Source of the DNA: Centroberyx gerrardi
Taxonomy: Eukaryota; Chordata; Actinopteri; Beryciformes; Berycidae
NCBI RefSeq assembly: GCF_048128805.1
Contig: NC_136010.1
Coordinates: forward strand, 24,382,980 to 24,446,979
Length of the DNA stretch: 64,000 nt
Direction: 5' to 3'
In this document: positions 1 through 13,141 of the stretch, one piece after another
Position numbering within the stretch: position 1 is the first letter of the stretch
How the letters are laid out: each line of letters starts with the position of its first letter
The notes under the pieces: generated by a model
Database searches by the model: none
Told to the model about the DNA's origin: nothing
Seen by the model: the letters and a program-made list of their open reading frames with translations, nothing else
Made by a program: the position numbers and the translations under genes

Positions 1-2969
1 GAGGTGAGTCGGGTGTGGTTGGATGAGAGGGAAACTGCTGATTCCCCAAATACATGGGACAGTTTAAGTGCCACCAGGTAATGTGTATGATTGGAGAAAG
101 CCGGGATGAATAAGGCAGAATTATTGGTTGAAGTCATATACATGAGTCTGAGATCCGGGATGAAGACTAAAAAGCCTTGCTCTCAAGCCAAAAAAGCAAA
201 TGATAAAGCAGTATTATTATTACAGTATGCATGGTGATATATCACCTCTTCACTAGACGTTTCTGTTCTATCTCTGCTCTAATTAGTTAGCTTACTCCTC
301 TCTATTGTGAAAATATGACTATGATTTGTCAATTACAGGCCACCATAAGCTGTGCCAGAGACCTGTCGTTGTTGCAATTCCCACTGGTCGCCTATAGAGG
401 TCGATAAAAGTCATAGATTACTTAATGCCCCTTTAAATCCCCAATTTATTAGACTACATTAATTTTGTTATGTATATTCAGATTCTTTTAGACTTGTAGA
501 TGGTTTTTGCAACTTTCTACACCCAGCTGACTCCAGTATTTAGACACATCATTGAGTTAGAGGATAAGAGCCACATTTGATCTAAACTGCTCCTGAAAGA
601 GATCTGCTGAGCCTCCTGCCCATCACTGTGGTCCCAGTGAGTGAGTGGCTGGTTGACCCAGACACTGGCCATCTGGCTCATTTGGCTTGATCATCCTTCA
701 TTCCACTCACCTACTTGTGTTTGTTCGCCCGGTGCTCACAACGTCCTGATCCCTCACAAATCCAGCCAATCCGATAAGACTTTCTGTCACAGGCGTCTCT
801 ATCTGCAGGGAGCCACCTAGCCATGATGATGTATAGAGGGTTGGGTTTTACTGTCTGGCCACACTAACCAGTGCTGTGGCCTATATTCACTTTAGAGCAA
901 GTCAGGGCAAGACTGACAGGACAAGCAGTGTGATTCACAGAATGGAGCGGACTTTGATGTCATGACACCCCCATCTCAATTTCTTTAGAAGTAAAAATAA
1001 GTACAGTTTTGTGTACTTATGGTGTGAATTGTCTCTGAATAAATGCTTAAGTCGAGAGTAAATTAAAATGAACTAGGGTTGGACCAATATATAAGGCTGA
1101 TATTGTCCTTAACTAAATATCAGATGCTGTTTCAGAGGCTTTTCCACCCTGACAAGAATAAAATTCTGGGGAAAAACAATACTTGGAATATTTTGGCATG
1201 AAAATGGTCAAATACATAGATCCTGAATATCGGCGACTTCAGTCTAAAAGAAGAAGTAAGCATAAAGCCATCATGCCTGCCTACATAAAGAGGACTGTAT
1301 TACATAATAGAGCTGAGGTACTGGAGGAGGGAAACTTATTGTGTAATGTGGTCTAGTCAAAAGCACCATCTAGTGGTAGGCATTGATGGTAAAAATCACC
1401 CAGCACACTGTACAGTTTTATTAACAGAACTTACAGATAAATTAGTGATAAAAAAAAATTTGAAGCTTAAAAGAATGCCAAGTTATCTTTTTTTAGTCAT
1501 TTATTTATATTGTTTTTGTTCTCAACCTATAAGAGAGCCACACTGAAAAAACAAGCATTAATGACTAAAATGCTTAAAGATCAAGGACATAGTAAAATAA
1601 CCAAGTATTTGGCCACCAAATAGATACTGTACAGGGGCAGTGACATGAGAGAGATGACGGATAGAAAATTTAACTGGATATGAAGTCATTAAATTTTGCT
1701 CCTCACTTCATCACTAATCCATACAGAGCTTCACAGCATATAAATGATACAAAGTAAGTAGTGGCAGTAGGGCAGTTATGCAGGTGTTAGACTGGCCTAT
1801 AAAATTGATTTCCATGGTATCTGTAATCGACAATCTCCATGAAATCCCCATTTGTCTCAACACCGGACTTCTGTGGTCTACTGAAGGAGCATCATGAAAA
1901 TAAAATCAACCCGACATGAAAAATAACATCCGAACTGCAAATGATAAATGATAAATCGAACAGGTCATTTCAGACTGCATGTTTATGGATGATTGATTTT
2001 TGTCAATGTTTGGTGTGAAATTTCAAAAGCTTTCAGTGTCTCATAGGTTCCAATGTTCTGAGCAACCTCCACCTCTACAGGTTTTTGAACATCGTTATGA
2101 ATATTACCACAGCACAAACACAGTTTCACGTCTCATTTGCTCTCACCGGTTTGTTAGCAGGATGAAGTTCAATTCATTGTAAAAGGACGTGACTCGGTGA
2201 GCTCTGCTTATGACACACTGGATGTCGACTAGGACTCAAAAACCAGCTCCAACTCAGATTTAAAATGTCGGATGTTTTGAAGATGGGTTTCCAAAAAACA
2301 TCCCACCACCACGCCCCGCTAAATCCATCTTACATCAGAACCAGGATGAACTCTGAGTCACAAGATTAAAAAAATAAAATTTAAAAAAAAGCAAGCTATA
2401 AATTGCATATGAGACTACAAATCACAATTTCGCTAAAAGATTTTAAAAACAGGGAAAACCCCACTCAATTCACATTTCATTTGATCTTGGCCAACTCAGT
2501 GCCGATTGGAGAACATAAACAAGTCTCTGCCAAAGCAACAAACGAGGGCCAAGACTGGATGATCAACTACAAAAAAATTCCTGCACCATTGACGATGGAT
2601 GGGACAACAACTTTGTGAACATAATGAAAACACCCAGGGTGGTTTTATGGGGATGAAGGAAAATGTTCTGCCTGGCAACTGTGAGCACTATGATGAAGTT
2701 CAACTCACTGGAAGCAAATGCTCACCTAACAGTCCCACTGATGCACGTCTTCACTTCATAGGAAACCGAGCAGCTCCAGGTTTTGTCTGAGTACATCACA
2801 GATCTGAGTCTTCGGGCTGCGGTTTTTAACCTTGGGGAAGAGTTGGTCATGTTCACAAATATCCAACAGTTTAAGAAACGGCAATGGAAATAAAACATTC
2901 ATATAAAAATCTGTACAATTTTCCACATCTTTAGACAGACAACGGTGTTGCGTTTCAAGCAGTCCCGTG
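1..2969. other. 3' flank of suv39h1, no coding gene recognised
   Basis: Only short unconvincing open frames occur here, and I recognise no protein family or RNA gene. The right part must contain the suv39h1 3' UTR, because that gene reads leftward and stops at 2970. No minus-strand AATAAA lies close to the stop. The nearest ones I see read as TTTATT on the plus strand at about 1500-1505 and 1417-1422, which would imply a 3' UTR of about 1.5 kb. That UTR end is a guess. Confidence 0.4.
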
Positions 2970-5900
2970 TCAGAACAGGTATTTTCGACAGGAGTCCGAT
3001 CCACACCGGCACTCGACGCGAATCCTCTTCTTTGGAGAGCTGGGGAGTCCTGCTAAACTGAAACTGGAGTCCATTCTGGTGCTTTCTGTGTCGACTGGAT
3101 CAACTGGAAACATAAAAAAGTTGCCAAGTTTATTCTGCCGTCTCGTGTCTTTTGAAATGGCCATCAAAGAGACGCACCGCATCCAAACTCTGCATAACAG
3201 ACACACTGCACACTGAACCCAGATTACTGTGCATCAGTTACATTTTGCAATTTGAACAATTGGTGAAAAATCACAAATCAATCACAATTTTGAAAAATTA
3301 TTAGCAACAAACAGCAAAACCCCTACCATTTTTTATAAGAATAAGGATTTATGAATAACAATTTTAAAGTTAGTCCAAAGAACTTGTCAACATGCAGATG
3401 ATTACTTCTTCACTCCAGGGTTTTGACCACAATAATCACAGAAAAACTTCAAATCAACATCTACGGTACAAAGTTCAAAATACAAATCCTTCCTTGTACA
3501 GAGCTAAAAAGGGGCACTGAGGTAAGGAAGTCATTTAGAAATACATTTCATTTTAGTTTATAAGAGAAAAGACCCGTTTGTTGACAGCAGTTAGTAGAGC
3601 TGGTCAACATTACCGATGCCCACCTACCTCTTTCAAACTGTGCTGATAATTATGCATCATAAAGACAAAATTAGCTTTAGCTTCACATCATCATCCCTTC
3701 GACTCTCTGCCATACAGTTTAAAGCCTGTTTAGTTCCACAGTTGAATAAATAATAAAAATGTCACGAAGAAGGCTGTGAGCCAAGACAGATCTGCAGTAA
3801 ATGAGCATCTCCTGCATGTTGATAAGTCTCTCCACTTCTCACTGTGCTTTTGACTCCGGCTTTATTACATTATAGTACCCATCTAGACTGATATCAATAC
3901 CTTTAACAGATTTGACAACACAGTACTTGAGTATTGTGGTATATTTGGTTGTAATATTTATTAACCAAATGTCCAATTTGGAGCTGGTTTAATTGACTGG
4001 CCAATCAGAACTCAACAGAGACCTGCGCTACAAAAAGTTTTTTCCTTTTTTATTCTACATATTTTGACAGTACACAATTTCACCTCCTCTCTGGCAGCAA
4101 CACAGCATGGTTGTGCAAATGAAGCACATGATTATCTTAAATCATCTGTACCAGATGATTTAAGATGGATGACCAGGTGTTTCTGCAACACCAATATGTC
4201 ATCATGTTGTTTGGGTTACATCATGCTTACAACTGTCAATCAGAACACACTTACGTTGCATCTTGTAGTCGAAGGTGAGCTCCTCTCCTGCCCGAATAGC
4301 CTGTGTTGAAAATAAAGCTATTCTTGGGAGCCTCTCATCAAGGTTTTCGATGAACACATTGTATACCTGCAAGTTGGGGTTGCACTACAAAAAGAGATAA
4401 CAAAACCATTTGTCAGGTTTTTCAGTAACAAACAGCTGTTCAGTGGGTTTGAATAATATTTCGTCTACTTAGCTCTCTGCTCTTGCTGGCACCGGTATTC
4501 ACTGTCCTGTAATAATCTGCGCAGACTATTACAATGACATCATCAGAGCCCAACGCTCAGGTTACTCCGCATTACACTGTCTATATGAATGAACATTTTT
4601 TTAACTATTTACTTCCATTTCAGACATCAGAACAATTTTCCATGTTGTGTGTACCAAAGAAGTTAAACTGGATAAGTATGTGTACATTGAACTACTAACC
4701 CTGCATTCACACTGTGAGCAACATGATTAACAAGTCACCAGAAGCTGATTCATTTCCTATAGAGCTGAGCAACCAAGGAAGCTCAGCCGATGTATAGCTG
4801 GTCGACAAGAAAAGCTGGCAGCGGCTGAAATTGTCAGTCGTCAACAACAAATCAGATTTCTGCACTTCCTTGTTTTCCTACCAATGTAATTTCATTTCAT
4901 GCATAATAGCTCTGCTGGGCAAGTGCAAAATGGTGAAAGGTGAAAAGTTGATTACAACCATTCAAAGCTTCCCTGTTCTCTGCGACTTTTATTTGAAAGA
5001 CTACAGGAATAAACGTCTCTAAAATGATGCTTGGAGAACGGTTCCATCCATCATTGGGGTCAATGGTAAGCTCAGAGTTATTTACTATTTATTTTCAATA
5101 AATACAATCTAATTAGTGCCTGCTAGCTAGCCATATTAACTCATCAAAATTATGTAATGTTGTTGTAGCTGCAGAACACTACATAGATGCAATCAGAACC
5201 TCTTGCCCCGCCCACAGCTTGTCAGGACAGAGCGACCCGTCAACCAAGCTGCTTGCAGTGCGAACGCACTTTAAGATACTCACACTGTGGTTGACAAAAT
5301 GGGAGATGTTGCCTTGGTAAGCAGCATCCACTGTGTATACGTCTTCCACATAGTCCAGGTCAAACAAGTACGTAGAACCTTGGCGGTCGTACACGTGACC
5401 CCTCTTCTCTGCTTCGTCTGTTGTGATGATCTGAGGAAACATGACAGAAAGTCCACAAATTGGTAGGATGACATTTCTGTGAATAATAATTAATAATTAT
5501 AATTATTTTGGCCGATACAAAATTATTCTTGGCAGGCAGATGGTTTTAAGTTTACAAGCCCTTGGTAAGTGATCCAAAAACTTACAAAATTAGGAGGCTG
5601 ATAAAGAGATAAACTCTTTGCAAAAAGGCCTACCTCTCCCACATACTCCATGACAAAGGTGTTCTTCTTAATATGCTGCAGTGTGCGGACTCCCCATCCC
5701 CGGCCGTTCTCCGTCTTAAAGATGCAAAGGTCGAACTGGATGCCCTTCTGCACCACTCTGTTGGGACAGTCGGGCCCACAGCTGCAGCGGGAGTTACACT
5801 CGTAGATGGGCTGGCCCGCCCGGACTCGGACCTGTCCCCGGTCATTGTAGGCCATGCGGTGCAGGGAGGCCCCGGGGCAGCAGCCGTTCACAGGCTCGTC

Positions 5901-8095
5901 TAAACAGTTCTTACACTCACAGCCTACGGCCATCTCGTCCAGTATGATGCCCTGGCCTACCTTGTAGGTGTTGATGTAGGTGAAGCCCTTGGGCGGGCCC
6001 TCAAGGTCCACTTCATTCTGGACAAAGATGCGACCTGGGTGGTTGCGGGTGTTATTCAAGTGGGCCTCCCAGCGCTGGATAGTCTGGCGGTGTTTGGCTT
6101 TCTGCACCAGTAATGAGGAAACTTCCTTATCCAGCCTTTTAGGGATGCCGCGTCTCTTGTGGCGCCTCAGCTCCACAACCAGGTCCAGGTGGAACTGCTT
6201 CATCAGTTTGGTGCATTTGAGGTTCCTCTTGGGTTCCCAGGTGTTGTCCGACTCTGGGTAGCCCCTCCATTTGACTAGGTAGAACTCCTCCTCCTGAAAC
6301 ACACAACATCACACCTTGAATTTGGGGCAGCCTAACAACAAAGTGAAGGGTGCAAAATTGAGGAGACCAGTACAGAGGTCTCAGTCTAGTAGATCAGATG
6401 GATCACACAGGGAATACTTGACTAACAAAGCTACTACTTTTAAGTGACTTGCATGAGCTGATCCAAGTATACAAGAGATCTGTAGACATGAACAATAGTT
6501 GCATGAGCATCATTCCACTCCAGTCGGGCTTGAGACAGAGTGCTGAACAATACAGTCCCAGATGCATGGGGAGGTCTGTAGACTACTTGATGCATATGTA
6601 CAATGTTCCAACACACCATTACTGATCTGTCTCTCCCTGCCTGGTAACTCCATATCATCAGTGAGATAGGAGAGGCAAGAGGGAAAAATGACAAAGACAT
6701 GTAAAAGTATTCTAGGGAATTCATAAATATGTCAGGAAGGAAGACTGTCACCCAATGTCATATCTTACATTTTTCAAATCCTTCAAAACTACCATAGGTG
6801 AGCAGAGCACATTTCTGGGAATTCAGAGTTGCAGTTAGCAGTTACATAGTAATGTGTAGTACAACTGAAGCCATACCTTGGTTTTCTTGTAGTCACAGAG
6901 GAACTCCACCTCATATTCATTGATGTTGTGTTTATTCACATTCAGCACTTTACAGTGGAGTCTCTCGCGTCGGCACACGGCCTCCAGCTCGTCCCAGGAC
7001 TGTTTACACGGCACACTGCAATCTGACACAGCAAATCCCTTTAACTAACGTTCATTTTACCCTAGCTATACGAAACTCCATTAAAAATGAGGCAATTTAA
7101 CTGGCCTTGCCTTTCAGCAGAGTTGTATGCCTGACAGAACATGACTTGAGACCTTTTACGAATCGACAGGATCCACTGGTCAATTCGGTATACATACAAC
7201 CCACCAAGCAGCACTCCATTTCAATAAAATCTCAACTTTTGGTTCATACTACTTGCTACCGCTCCCCACAGTCTATTTTGCGGAAGACGATTGTGGGAGT
7301 AACAGGCGAAGCAATTTTAAAGTTTAAATATAACTGAAATAAATGCTGCTTGGTGTGTTGGATTCATGTCGAATTTAAAAGTGGATCCTAACGATTCGTA
7401 AAAGGTCTTACGTTATGTTCTATGAAGTGTGTAACGTTTGCCGATAAACAAGGAAGCGTAAAACTGCGAGATTATTGAATGAAGTTTGGCGTGAGGCTGT
7501 CTATTTACAGATCGGAGCTATGCTCGGTTATGCAAGGTTACACATACATACATCTAGCGGGGGTGAAAACAACAGCAGCAACTATAAAGCCACACGCATA
7601 ACGCCATTTAAAAGTTTGGATGTAAAACTGTCACTTATTCTTCGTGTTATCTGGCGCGTCAAGTTAGCCGAGCACAGTTTAGCCCGCTACAGCAGCCTGG
7701 TCCAACAACACAACACGCAAACAACTTTAGATTTACACATAGATTTTTTCACAAAGTCCTTAAGCTTAGCCAAAGGGTTAGCCTGCTATTATGCAGATAC
7801 AAAGTAACAGTTTAAAGTCACAAGCGGCTCACTTGCTCACAAAAACAGGTTGCGTTAAACTGCACTACAAGCACTTCAGACAACTAAGTTAGCTTACAGC
7901 ACAAAGTCACCATGTTTACCCATCCTGCCGTCTTGTCAATGTTAGGTGAACTCGAAGACAGTAATCGCGTACATATTCGAGGTCTTTAGAAATGTATTCG
8001 TTTACACTAAAGCAAACAGCGTCTGTAGACAAATACACAATGGAAAATAAATTCAATTATCATCCTCATGGGTTACCTTTCAAATTTTCCGCCAT
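2970..8095 (-). CDS. suv39h1: Histone H3K9 methyltransferase SUV39H1, complete
   Basis: This enzyme trimethylates histone H3 lysine 9 in the nucleus using S-adenosylmethionine, creating the HP1 binding mark of constitutive heterochromatin. Coding exons (minus strand) are 8077-8095, 6877-7022, 5634-6293, 5284-5430, 4255-4384 and 2970-3103. They sum to 1236 bp, or 411 aa, against 412 in human. The N-terminus MAENLK matches the mammalian start, which fixes the ATG at 8095. The order is: chromodomain at about 41-100 (VEFLCDYKK, then [18 protein letters not shown]); cysteine-rich pre-SET ([36 protein letters not shown] region); SET with GRGWGVRT, the NHSCNPN motif (His323, Cys325) and ELTFDY; and post-SET with Cys399, Cys401 and Cys406 ([13 protein letters not shown]). 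All catalytic and zinc-binding elements appear intact. Teleost copy a or b cannot be decided here. Confidence 0.96.
4134..4166. repeat. Perfect short hairpin in suv39h1 intron 5
   Basis: Two 15-bp arms (4134-4148 and 4152-4166) are exact reverse complements separated by only TAC. It lies in the intron between the last two coding exons, about 90 bp downstream of the exon-5 donor. No family is recognised; it may be a microsatellite-like palindrome or a MITE relic. Confidence 0.85.
7090..7505. repeat. Long palindromic element in suv39h1 intron 1 (copy 1)
   Basis: The arms at 7103-7215 and 7344-7457 are clearly reverse complementary, though imperfect. They meet around the core CACCAAGCAGCA / TGCTGCTTGGTG and enclose a spacer of about 128 bp. 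A related palindrome with matching arms, core and right flank (GAATGAAGTTTGGCGTGAG) lies at 21840-22250 in porcn intron 1, in the same orientation. The structure suggests a diverged non-autonomous DNA transposon. The superfamily is not identified, because I could not define a clean target-site duplication. Confidence 0.75.
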
Positions 8096-8300
8096 GTTTT
8101 CCGCACAGCCGCCAAAATAGGAGAAACTACATTGGTGAGGAGGATCCTGCAGGAAGAGACTGTTCTGGCTGCTGATTGGATGGGCTTCATCTATCTGCCT
8201 TCCTATTGGTGCAGAAGTAGTCAAGGGACTCAGAAGACAGAAGAACTCCTACTTTAAATCGGTTTCGTTGTTCATCAACAAGACGTGACAAAAATGTCTG
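8096..8300 (-). promoter_or_regulatory. suv39h1 promoter with three CCAAT boxes
   Basis: Just upstream of the ATG there are three ATTGG pentamers on the plus strand, at 8131-8135, 8175-8179 and 8205-8209. They are CCAAT boxes in the orientation of the leftward gene. Tandem CCAAT boxes bound by NF-Y are common in TATA-less promoters of cell-cycle-regulated chromatin genes. The promoter call combines the visible boxes with their position; the transcription start is not determined. Confidence 0.55.
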
Positions 8301-8929
8301 CTGCTTGATGTAGAGCTACATCCCTCTTCCTCATTCTCACAATATTATGAACATACAGGCCATTTCACCCCCTGCATTTGTTGCTTTTGTTTTGAAATGC
8401 AACTACAATACCAAATACCGGTACAATGCAACTAATTTGCTATAAACTTCATGACAGCTGAACCAGACAATGCTATTTTTTTGCGTTTTTCGTTCCCACG
8501 CGTTGGGGGTCTGTGTACTAAGGCTAATTCATTGTTTATTGTTCATCTTGTATAAACGATAATGCCTTATATCTTGTGCGCTGCACAGTTGTACTTGGTT
8601 TCATTTCCCAAATGCAGATTTGAACATTGGTCAACAGGAATACAACACAGTTCCTTATTGGACATGAGAGTCACAGATAAGGTACATGGCATAAAAGGGC
8701 GCTGAATATTATAGTCGTCAACCATGGCTTTTTGAAAAGTAAAATGAATGATATCAGCACATTGACTCCAGTGATAAAAATGCAGATTACTAAATTTTAC
8801 TAAAAAACTCAACCTATGATGGTTTACATCAAGATCAAATAGTATGCAGCAAAAGTCAGGAGAGCTTCTCAGACTGAGCTTTGTGAAATTATATCACTGC
8901 TGTATATATCATACAAATCGTATATGATT
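8301..8929. other. Intergenic, nothing recognised
   Basis: This AT-rich stretch lies between the suv39h1 promoter and an AT-rich inverted-repeat element. No coding potential with family resemblance and no RNA gene were seen. Confidence 0.5.
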
Positions 8930-9415
8930 TGTATATATTTGTAATAACTCCCATTAACATAATACACCATTAATGTAATAATTTGCAGTCAACAGTGTAA
9001 ATTAACCTAATAAACTTCCCATTAATGTAATAAAGGTTACCTACCGTTAATGAAATAACTTTTTTGCTGTTAACATTTATTATATTGATGGGAAGGTTGA
9101 AAATTTCACTGTTCAAAAACATGGCTGAACTGATAATGTAATAATAGTCCAGTTGGTTACTAACTAAGATGCTATGTTTAATAAAGGATGAATATGTATC
9201 CACTTTCATAAGTACATTGTTCCATTTTTGAAAAATAAAAAATTCAACCTTCTCGTTAATGTACTAAAACCCAATAATGTAATAATTATTATGGTAACAA
9301 TGGTAGATAACTTATTACACTGATGGGAAATGTATAATGTTAACAGGCTTATTACATTATTAACTGCAAATTGTTATTAGATTAATGGGAAGATATTATG
9401 TTTACAGTTGTAACA
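8930..9415. repeat. AT-rich fold-back repeat built on CCATTAATGTAATA
   Basis: Multiple variants of CCATTAATGTAATA occur on the left side, and their reverse complements (TATTACATTAATGG-like) on the right side. The half from about 8935 to 9050 pairs imperfectly with about 9305-9415, including the shared TTTGCAGT / ACTGCAAA blocks. This makes an imperfect palindrome of about 480 bp, which looks like an AT-rich MITE or degenerate satellite between slc51a-like and suv39h1. Possible polyadenylation signals of the slc51a-like gene fall inside it. Confidence 0.65.
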
Positions 9416-9499
9416 GGTGATTGAGAAATCTTTGGTGTACATCCATTCTAACACAGAGCTTGGCCTTGTATTGACTTTTGCTGAATGTCCTCCAGACAG

Positions 9500-12390
9500 T
9501 CAAACCACAGTGACATCCTTGGACTCGTCATAGTTAATATCAGCCGTGACAGTTATCCTGGTCAGATCTACACACGGTTCTTCTGCAGGACCGGGTCTCA
9601 CCGCGCCCCCCGTACTGCCCGGGCCCTGACCTCTGGCCTGCGGGAAGGGGAAGCCGTCCAGAGGCGCGTGCTCTATTTTGCACAGGCTGTCCTCGCTGTC
9701 GCTGTTGTAGCTCGGATTGGAGGCGCTGAAGAAGCAGCGACCGGGCCATGGCTCCTCTGATGGCAGGCTGGGCTTGTGATGCGCCGTCTGAACGTCTTCT
9801 GTTTGAACTGCCTTCTCCAGAAGCCGGACGCTGCCCGGCCTCTGCTCCTCCTCCTCCTGCACGCTCGGCTCCACTTTACGGAACGTGTGGCGGGCGTAGA
9901 GGCCGATGCAGAACATCTCCACAATCACACAGTAGTGGTAGATCACTGAGGTAGGACAGAGGACAAGAGAGCTTACCACAGCAGTCTCTTTAAAGTGTTT
10001 CGCCATCAGCCCCTCTTCAAACTAATCTCCACAACATAACACATACAGTGTAAGAGCATGGTTGAACTACAAACTGGATGGTAAGCATGACCAAGGATTA
10101 CAAGAGTCCAGATTGTGCGCTGTTACTTACACTGGGACCTGGTGAGGACGGAGAATGGCGGGGTGCAGGGTATGACCTCCAGCGCCCCCATGGTCTCCAG
10201 GATGCCGCTCTGCAGGCCACACAGCACCAGCACCAGGATGATGCAGATGAACTTGGCCCTCAGTCCGTAGCCGTGCAGTGCGCTCTTCGTGGCTTTGTAA
10301 AACAGCAGGTGGCCATAGAAGGACAGGAGGGTCGACACGGCTATGATACCGTTCACATACAAATTGGGGTTGACCGAATCTACCTGAAGGAAAATAAGAC
10401 GGACGTTAGTGACATCAGTTCATCCCCCAAGGGGCAATTCTCTTTCCTCCCTCTGGATTATATTCATCCTCATGCATTTTGTGATTAAATTCATTCTGAA
10501 AGTATTGCTGTTGAACTTGATTTAAAAGGAGAATACCAGACTCATTTAGAGTTACAGCCCATTTACTTCTGTCTATGTCTAGTTTACATTTCCACCAATC
10601 ATTTTGCAATGCATGCCTATGTAATTAGATTTTTTTTAACAATGAGTTGTTTTTCTTTACAATGTCAAACCTAGCTGGAAAGGAACTGCTGTCCCGGCTA
10701 ACAAAGACGCCATAAATAAAAAGACATGGATGTGACAAAGTTTGTAAAGCGACTATGTACTTTTGATTCTAAAAGATCAATGATTACAAAATAAGCAGAG
10801 ATTGAGGTATGAACGTGTCACTCACATCGCCGTAGTCATACTGTTCATCTGTCCAGAGGACCAGAGTGACGAAGAACAAGATGCTTCGGACTACAGAGAG
10901 CTGGAGCACAGCAGCCATCATCCAGCCAAGGCTGCTCCTGTGTATCAGAGGAGAGACACAAAGCTTTTACATATCACATTAGCTGGACGTCAAGTCAAAT
11001 GTATTTACAGAGCACATTTCATACAATGATGCAACTAAAGGTACTTTACACACTTTTTTGATGAGATAAAAACAGTTGAAAGTGTATGTACTGCATGCAT
11101 GTGCCGCAACAGGTGGTCCATCTGTACCTGTTGATGGCTACCATGGGGAGGCAGCAGCAGCAGCAGCAGGGGAAAGGATCTGGGGATAAATGCTGTCCAG
11201 ACAGGACGTCCAGCATGCGAGCCTTCCCACCGAAGAAGTCGGTGATCAGGCCCATGAACTTCAGCAGGGTGATGGAGTGGTATCTGTACAGAAAGACACA
11301 TTCAGAGAGAAGCAGCAGTGTGCAATACCTGCTCAGGGTATCTGCAGGCTTCAGGAAGACACATTCAGGACTTAATTGTCTTAAAAGCGGGATCTGTTGT
11401 TGAATCTGTCCACAAACGTGTTAAATGTCAGTTTTCAGGCTATTTTCGTGGCCTCATTCAAATGAATGGGAAGTAAAAATCTGAACGCTACAAACTCGTC
11501 CAGCTGCATCCGATCTTGGTGATTAGATTATATTCTGATTTTCATGGCAGTCAAAAGCCGAATAACCCCCATGTTAAAACTAAGTGGAGTATTGCTTTAA
11601 GACATTTTAATACTTAAATTTAGACAATTTAATACTTTTTCAGAGATACCCTGCTGTTAAAAACATCATAATTTGGGCTATGGCTGGTAGGGAAAAAATG
11701 TAAATAACCAAAGTTAACTCACAGTGAAGCGATGAAATTACACAGCGAGGAAGAGCGTGGAACATACAGGGCTATAAGGGAGGTCAAGGCAAACACCTGA
11801 GATAAAAAGGTTAAGTTTAAGATACAATGCAACTACACAAAATGCCTCCAGTTCAAGCTAGTTCAGATTAAAATTAAGTGGCATTATCACTAGCAGTTAT
11901 TTTGACAGAAGGAGAGGGAATAAAGAGGTGACGTTACCGGATACATTCCCAATATCCACAAGCAGAGTTGTTTTCGTCTGGAGGAGGGAACACGGCGCAG
12001 TAAGAAGCCAACCTCCTCCAGAAACAACGCCAATAAAATCACAGCCAAGCCGGCAGGGATGAGGAACAGCCAGAGCTCATCCTTGATTGCTGACACAAAC
12101 AACAAAAAACAGATTGTCACACTTATGTATTTCAGACTGAAGTCTTTCTCAAAATAAGATCACAAGCTCCTCTGACTGCTTTCTGCTTCCCCTTAATGAA
12201 GGTAGTACTGCTGTCTGAAAACACTGGAAACACCCATTTTCCCATTAGCAAGGGACATTCTATAAGATAATATCATTACACCTTACCCAACAATAATTTA
12301 TTCATTTATGGACAGCAACTTACCACTGAAGATTTCTGATGACAGTGGGATCTCAGGCCCAATCCAGCTGCAGTTGGCCCCTCTCCCCAT
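9500..12390 (-). CDS. slc51a: Organic solute transporter subunit alpha-like protein
   Basis: OST-alpha is the multi-pass subunit of the basolateral OSTalpha/OSTbeta carrier for bile acids and steroid conjugates. Coding exons (minus strand) are 12324-12390, 11938-12089, 11723-11796, 11128-11283, 10826-10937, 10131-10383 and 9500-9945. They total 1260 bp (419 aa) with consistent phases. Hydrophobic segments include LWLFLIPAGLAVILLALFL, VFALTSLIALYV, an exon-5 segment, two in exon 6 (around GIIAVSTLLSFYGHLLFY and FICIILVLVLCGL) and one in exon 7, consistent with seven helices. Family marks are the DFFGG stretch followed by a run of six cysteines, and the CTPPFSVLTRSQ segment near the last helix. 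The C-terminal tail of about 110 aa is acidic and serine-rich and makes the protein longer than human OST-alpha (340 aa). The start MGRGANCSWIGPEIP was chosen as the only in-phase ATG in the first exon. TMEM184 relatives share the fold, so the exact orthology is less certain than the family. Confidence 0.8.
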
Positions 12391-13141
12391 CCTGATACTA
12401 CTCTTCACTCAGTCAACCTGCCAGCAACCACCGAGAAAACAAACATCAACACAAGCAAATTCATCATTCTCAACTACAAAAATTCAAAGCTTTAATTCAG
12501 ATGATGATTAAATTACATGCCAGCAAACTAACCTGTTCAATTCACTGGATCAAGGATGAGCGGCCATGGTTTTAAATGGTTTTCAGAGTGTCTTGTGTTG
12601 TCAGTTCCGTGTTGACCTGACCAATATCTTTCTGGCAGAAGCCATTAATGATTGACTAGATACAGGTAAGTGGATAGGTGGGGATCCAAGTCCACCCATT
12701 CTACGAAAGGCAAGGCGTTCCTCCGAGAGCGAAGCAATCACGACTTAGGAAAAAATAGATCTTTAGAAACACCCAGCTCCAGCAAATTAAGCTGAAGACA
12801 CGATATTGGAGGAATGAAGTGCCTCTACATCTGGATAAATCTGTTTCACTGCCTCTCAATAAAGAGCAATTCAGTCTCTGCAATTCTCGAGGTTGTTGCA
12901 GACCGTTCGAAGGGGAAATAAGAAAGATTTTTACTGCCCCATATCACAAAATGACCATAATATATCTGTGGGTTGCAGATAGCGTTATTGATCAATACCA
13001 GTGACTCAACGATTACTTGGCCAGGTGCTGAGATTTCTGGCTTTCAAAACTCACTTTCCTGCCTGTACTACATTTTGGAACAAAAACTCTGCACCCACTG
13101 CAGTTTCAAGACTGTTTTTTTTTTATATATATATATAAATG
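12391..13141. other. Intergenic between slc51a-like and porcn
   Basis: This holds the 5' flank and probable 5' UTR of the slc51a-like gene and the distal 3' flank of porcn, including a short (TA)n/poly-T tract near 13110-13138. No gene is recognised. Confidence 0.5.

Noticed and set aside
1346-1546. Short open frame in the left flank
   Set aside because: AT-rich, no family resemblance, no splice or promoter context.
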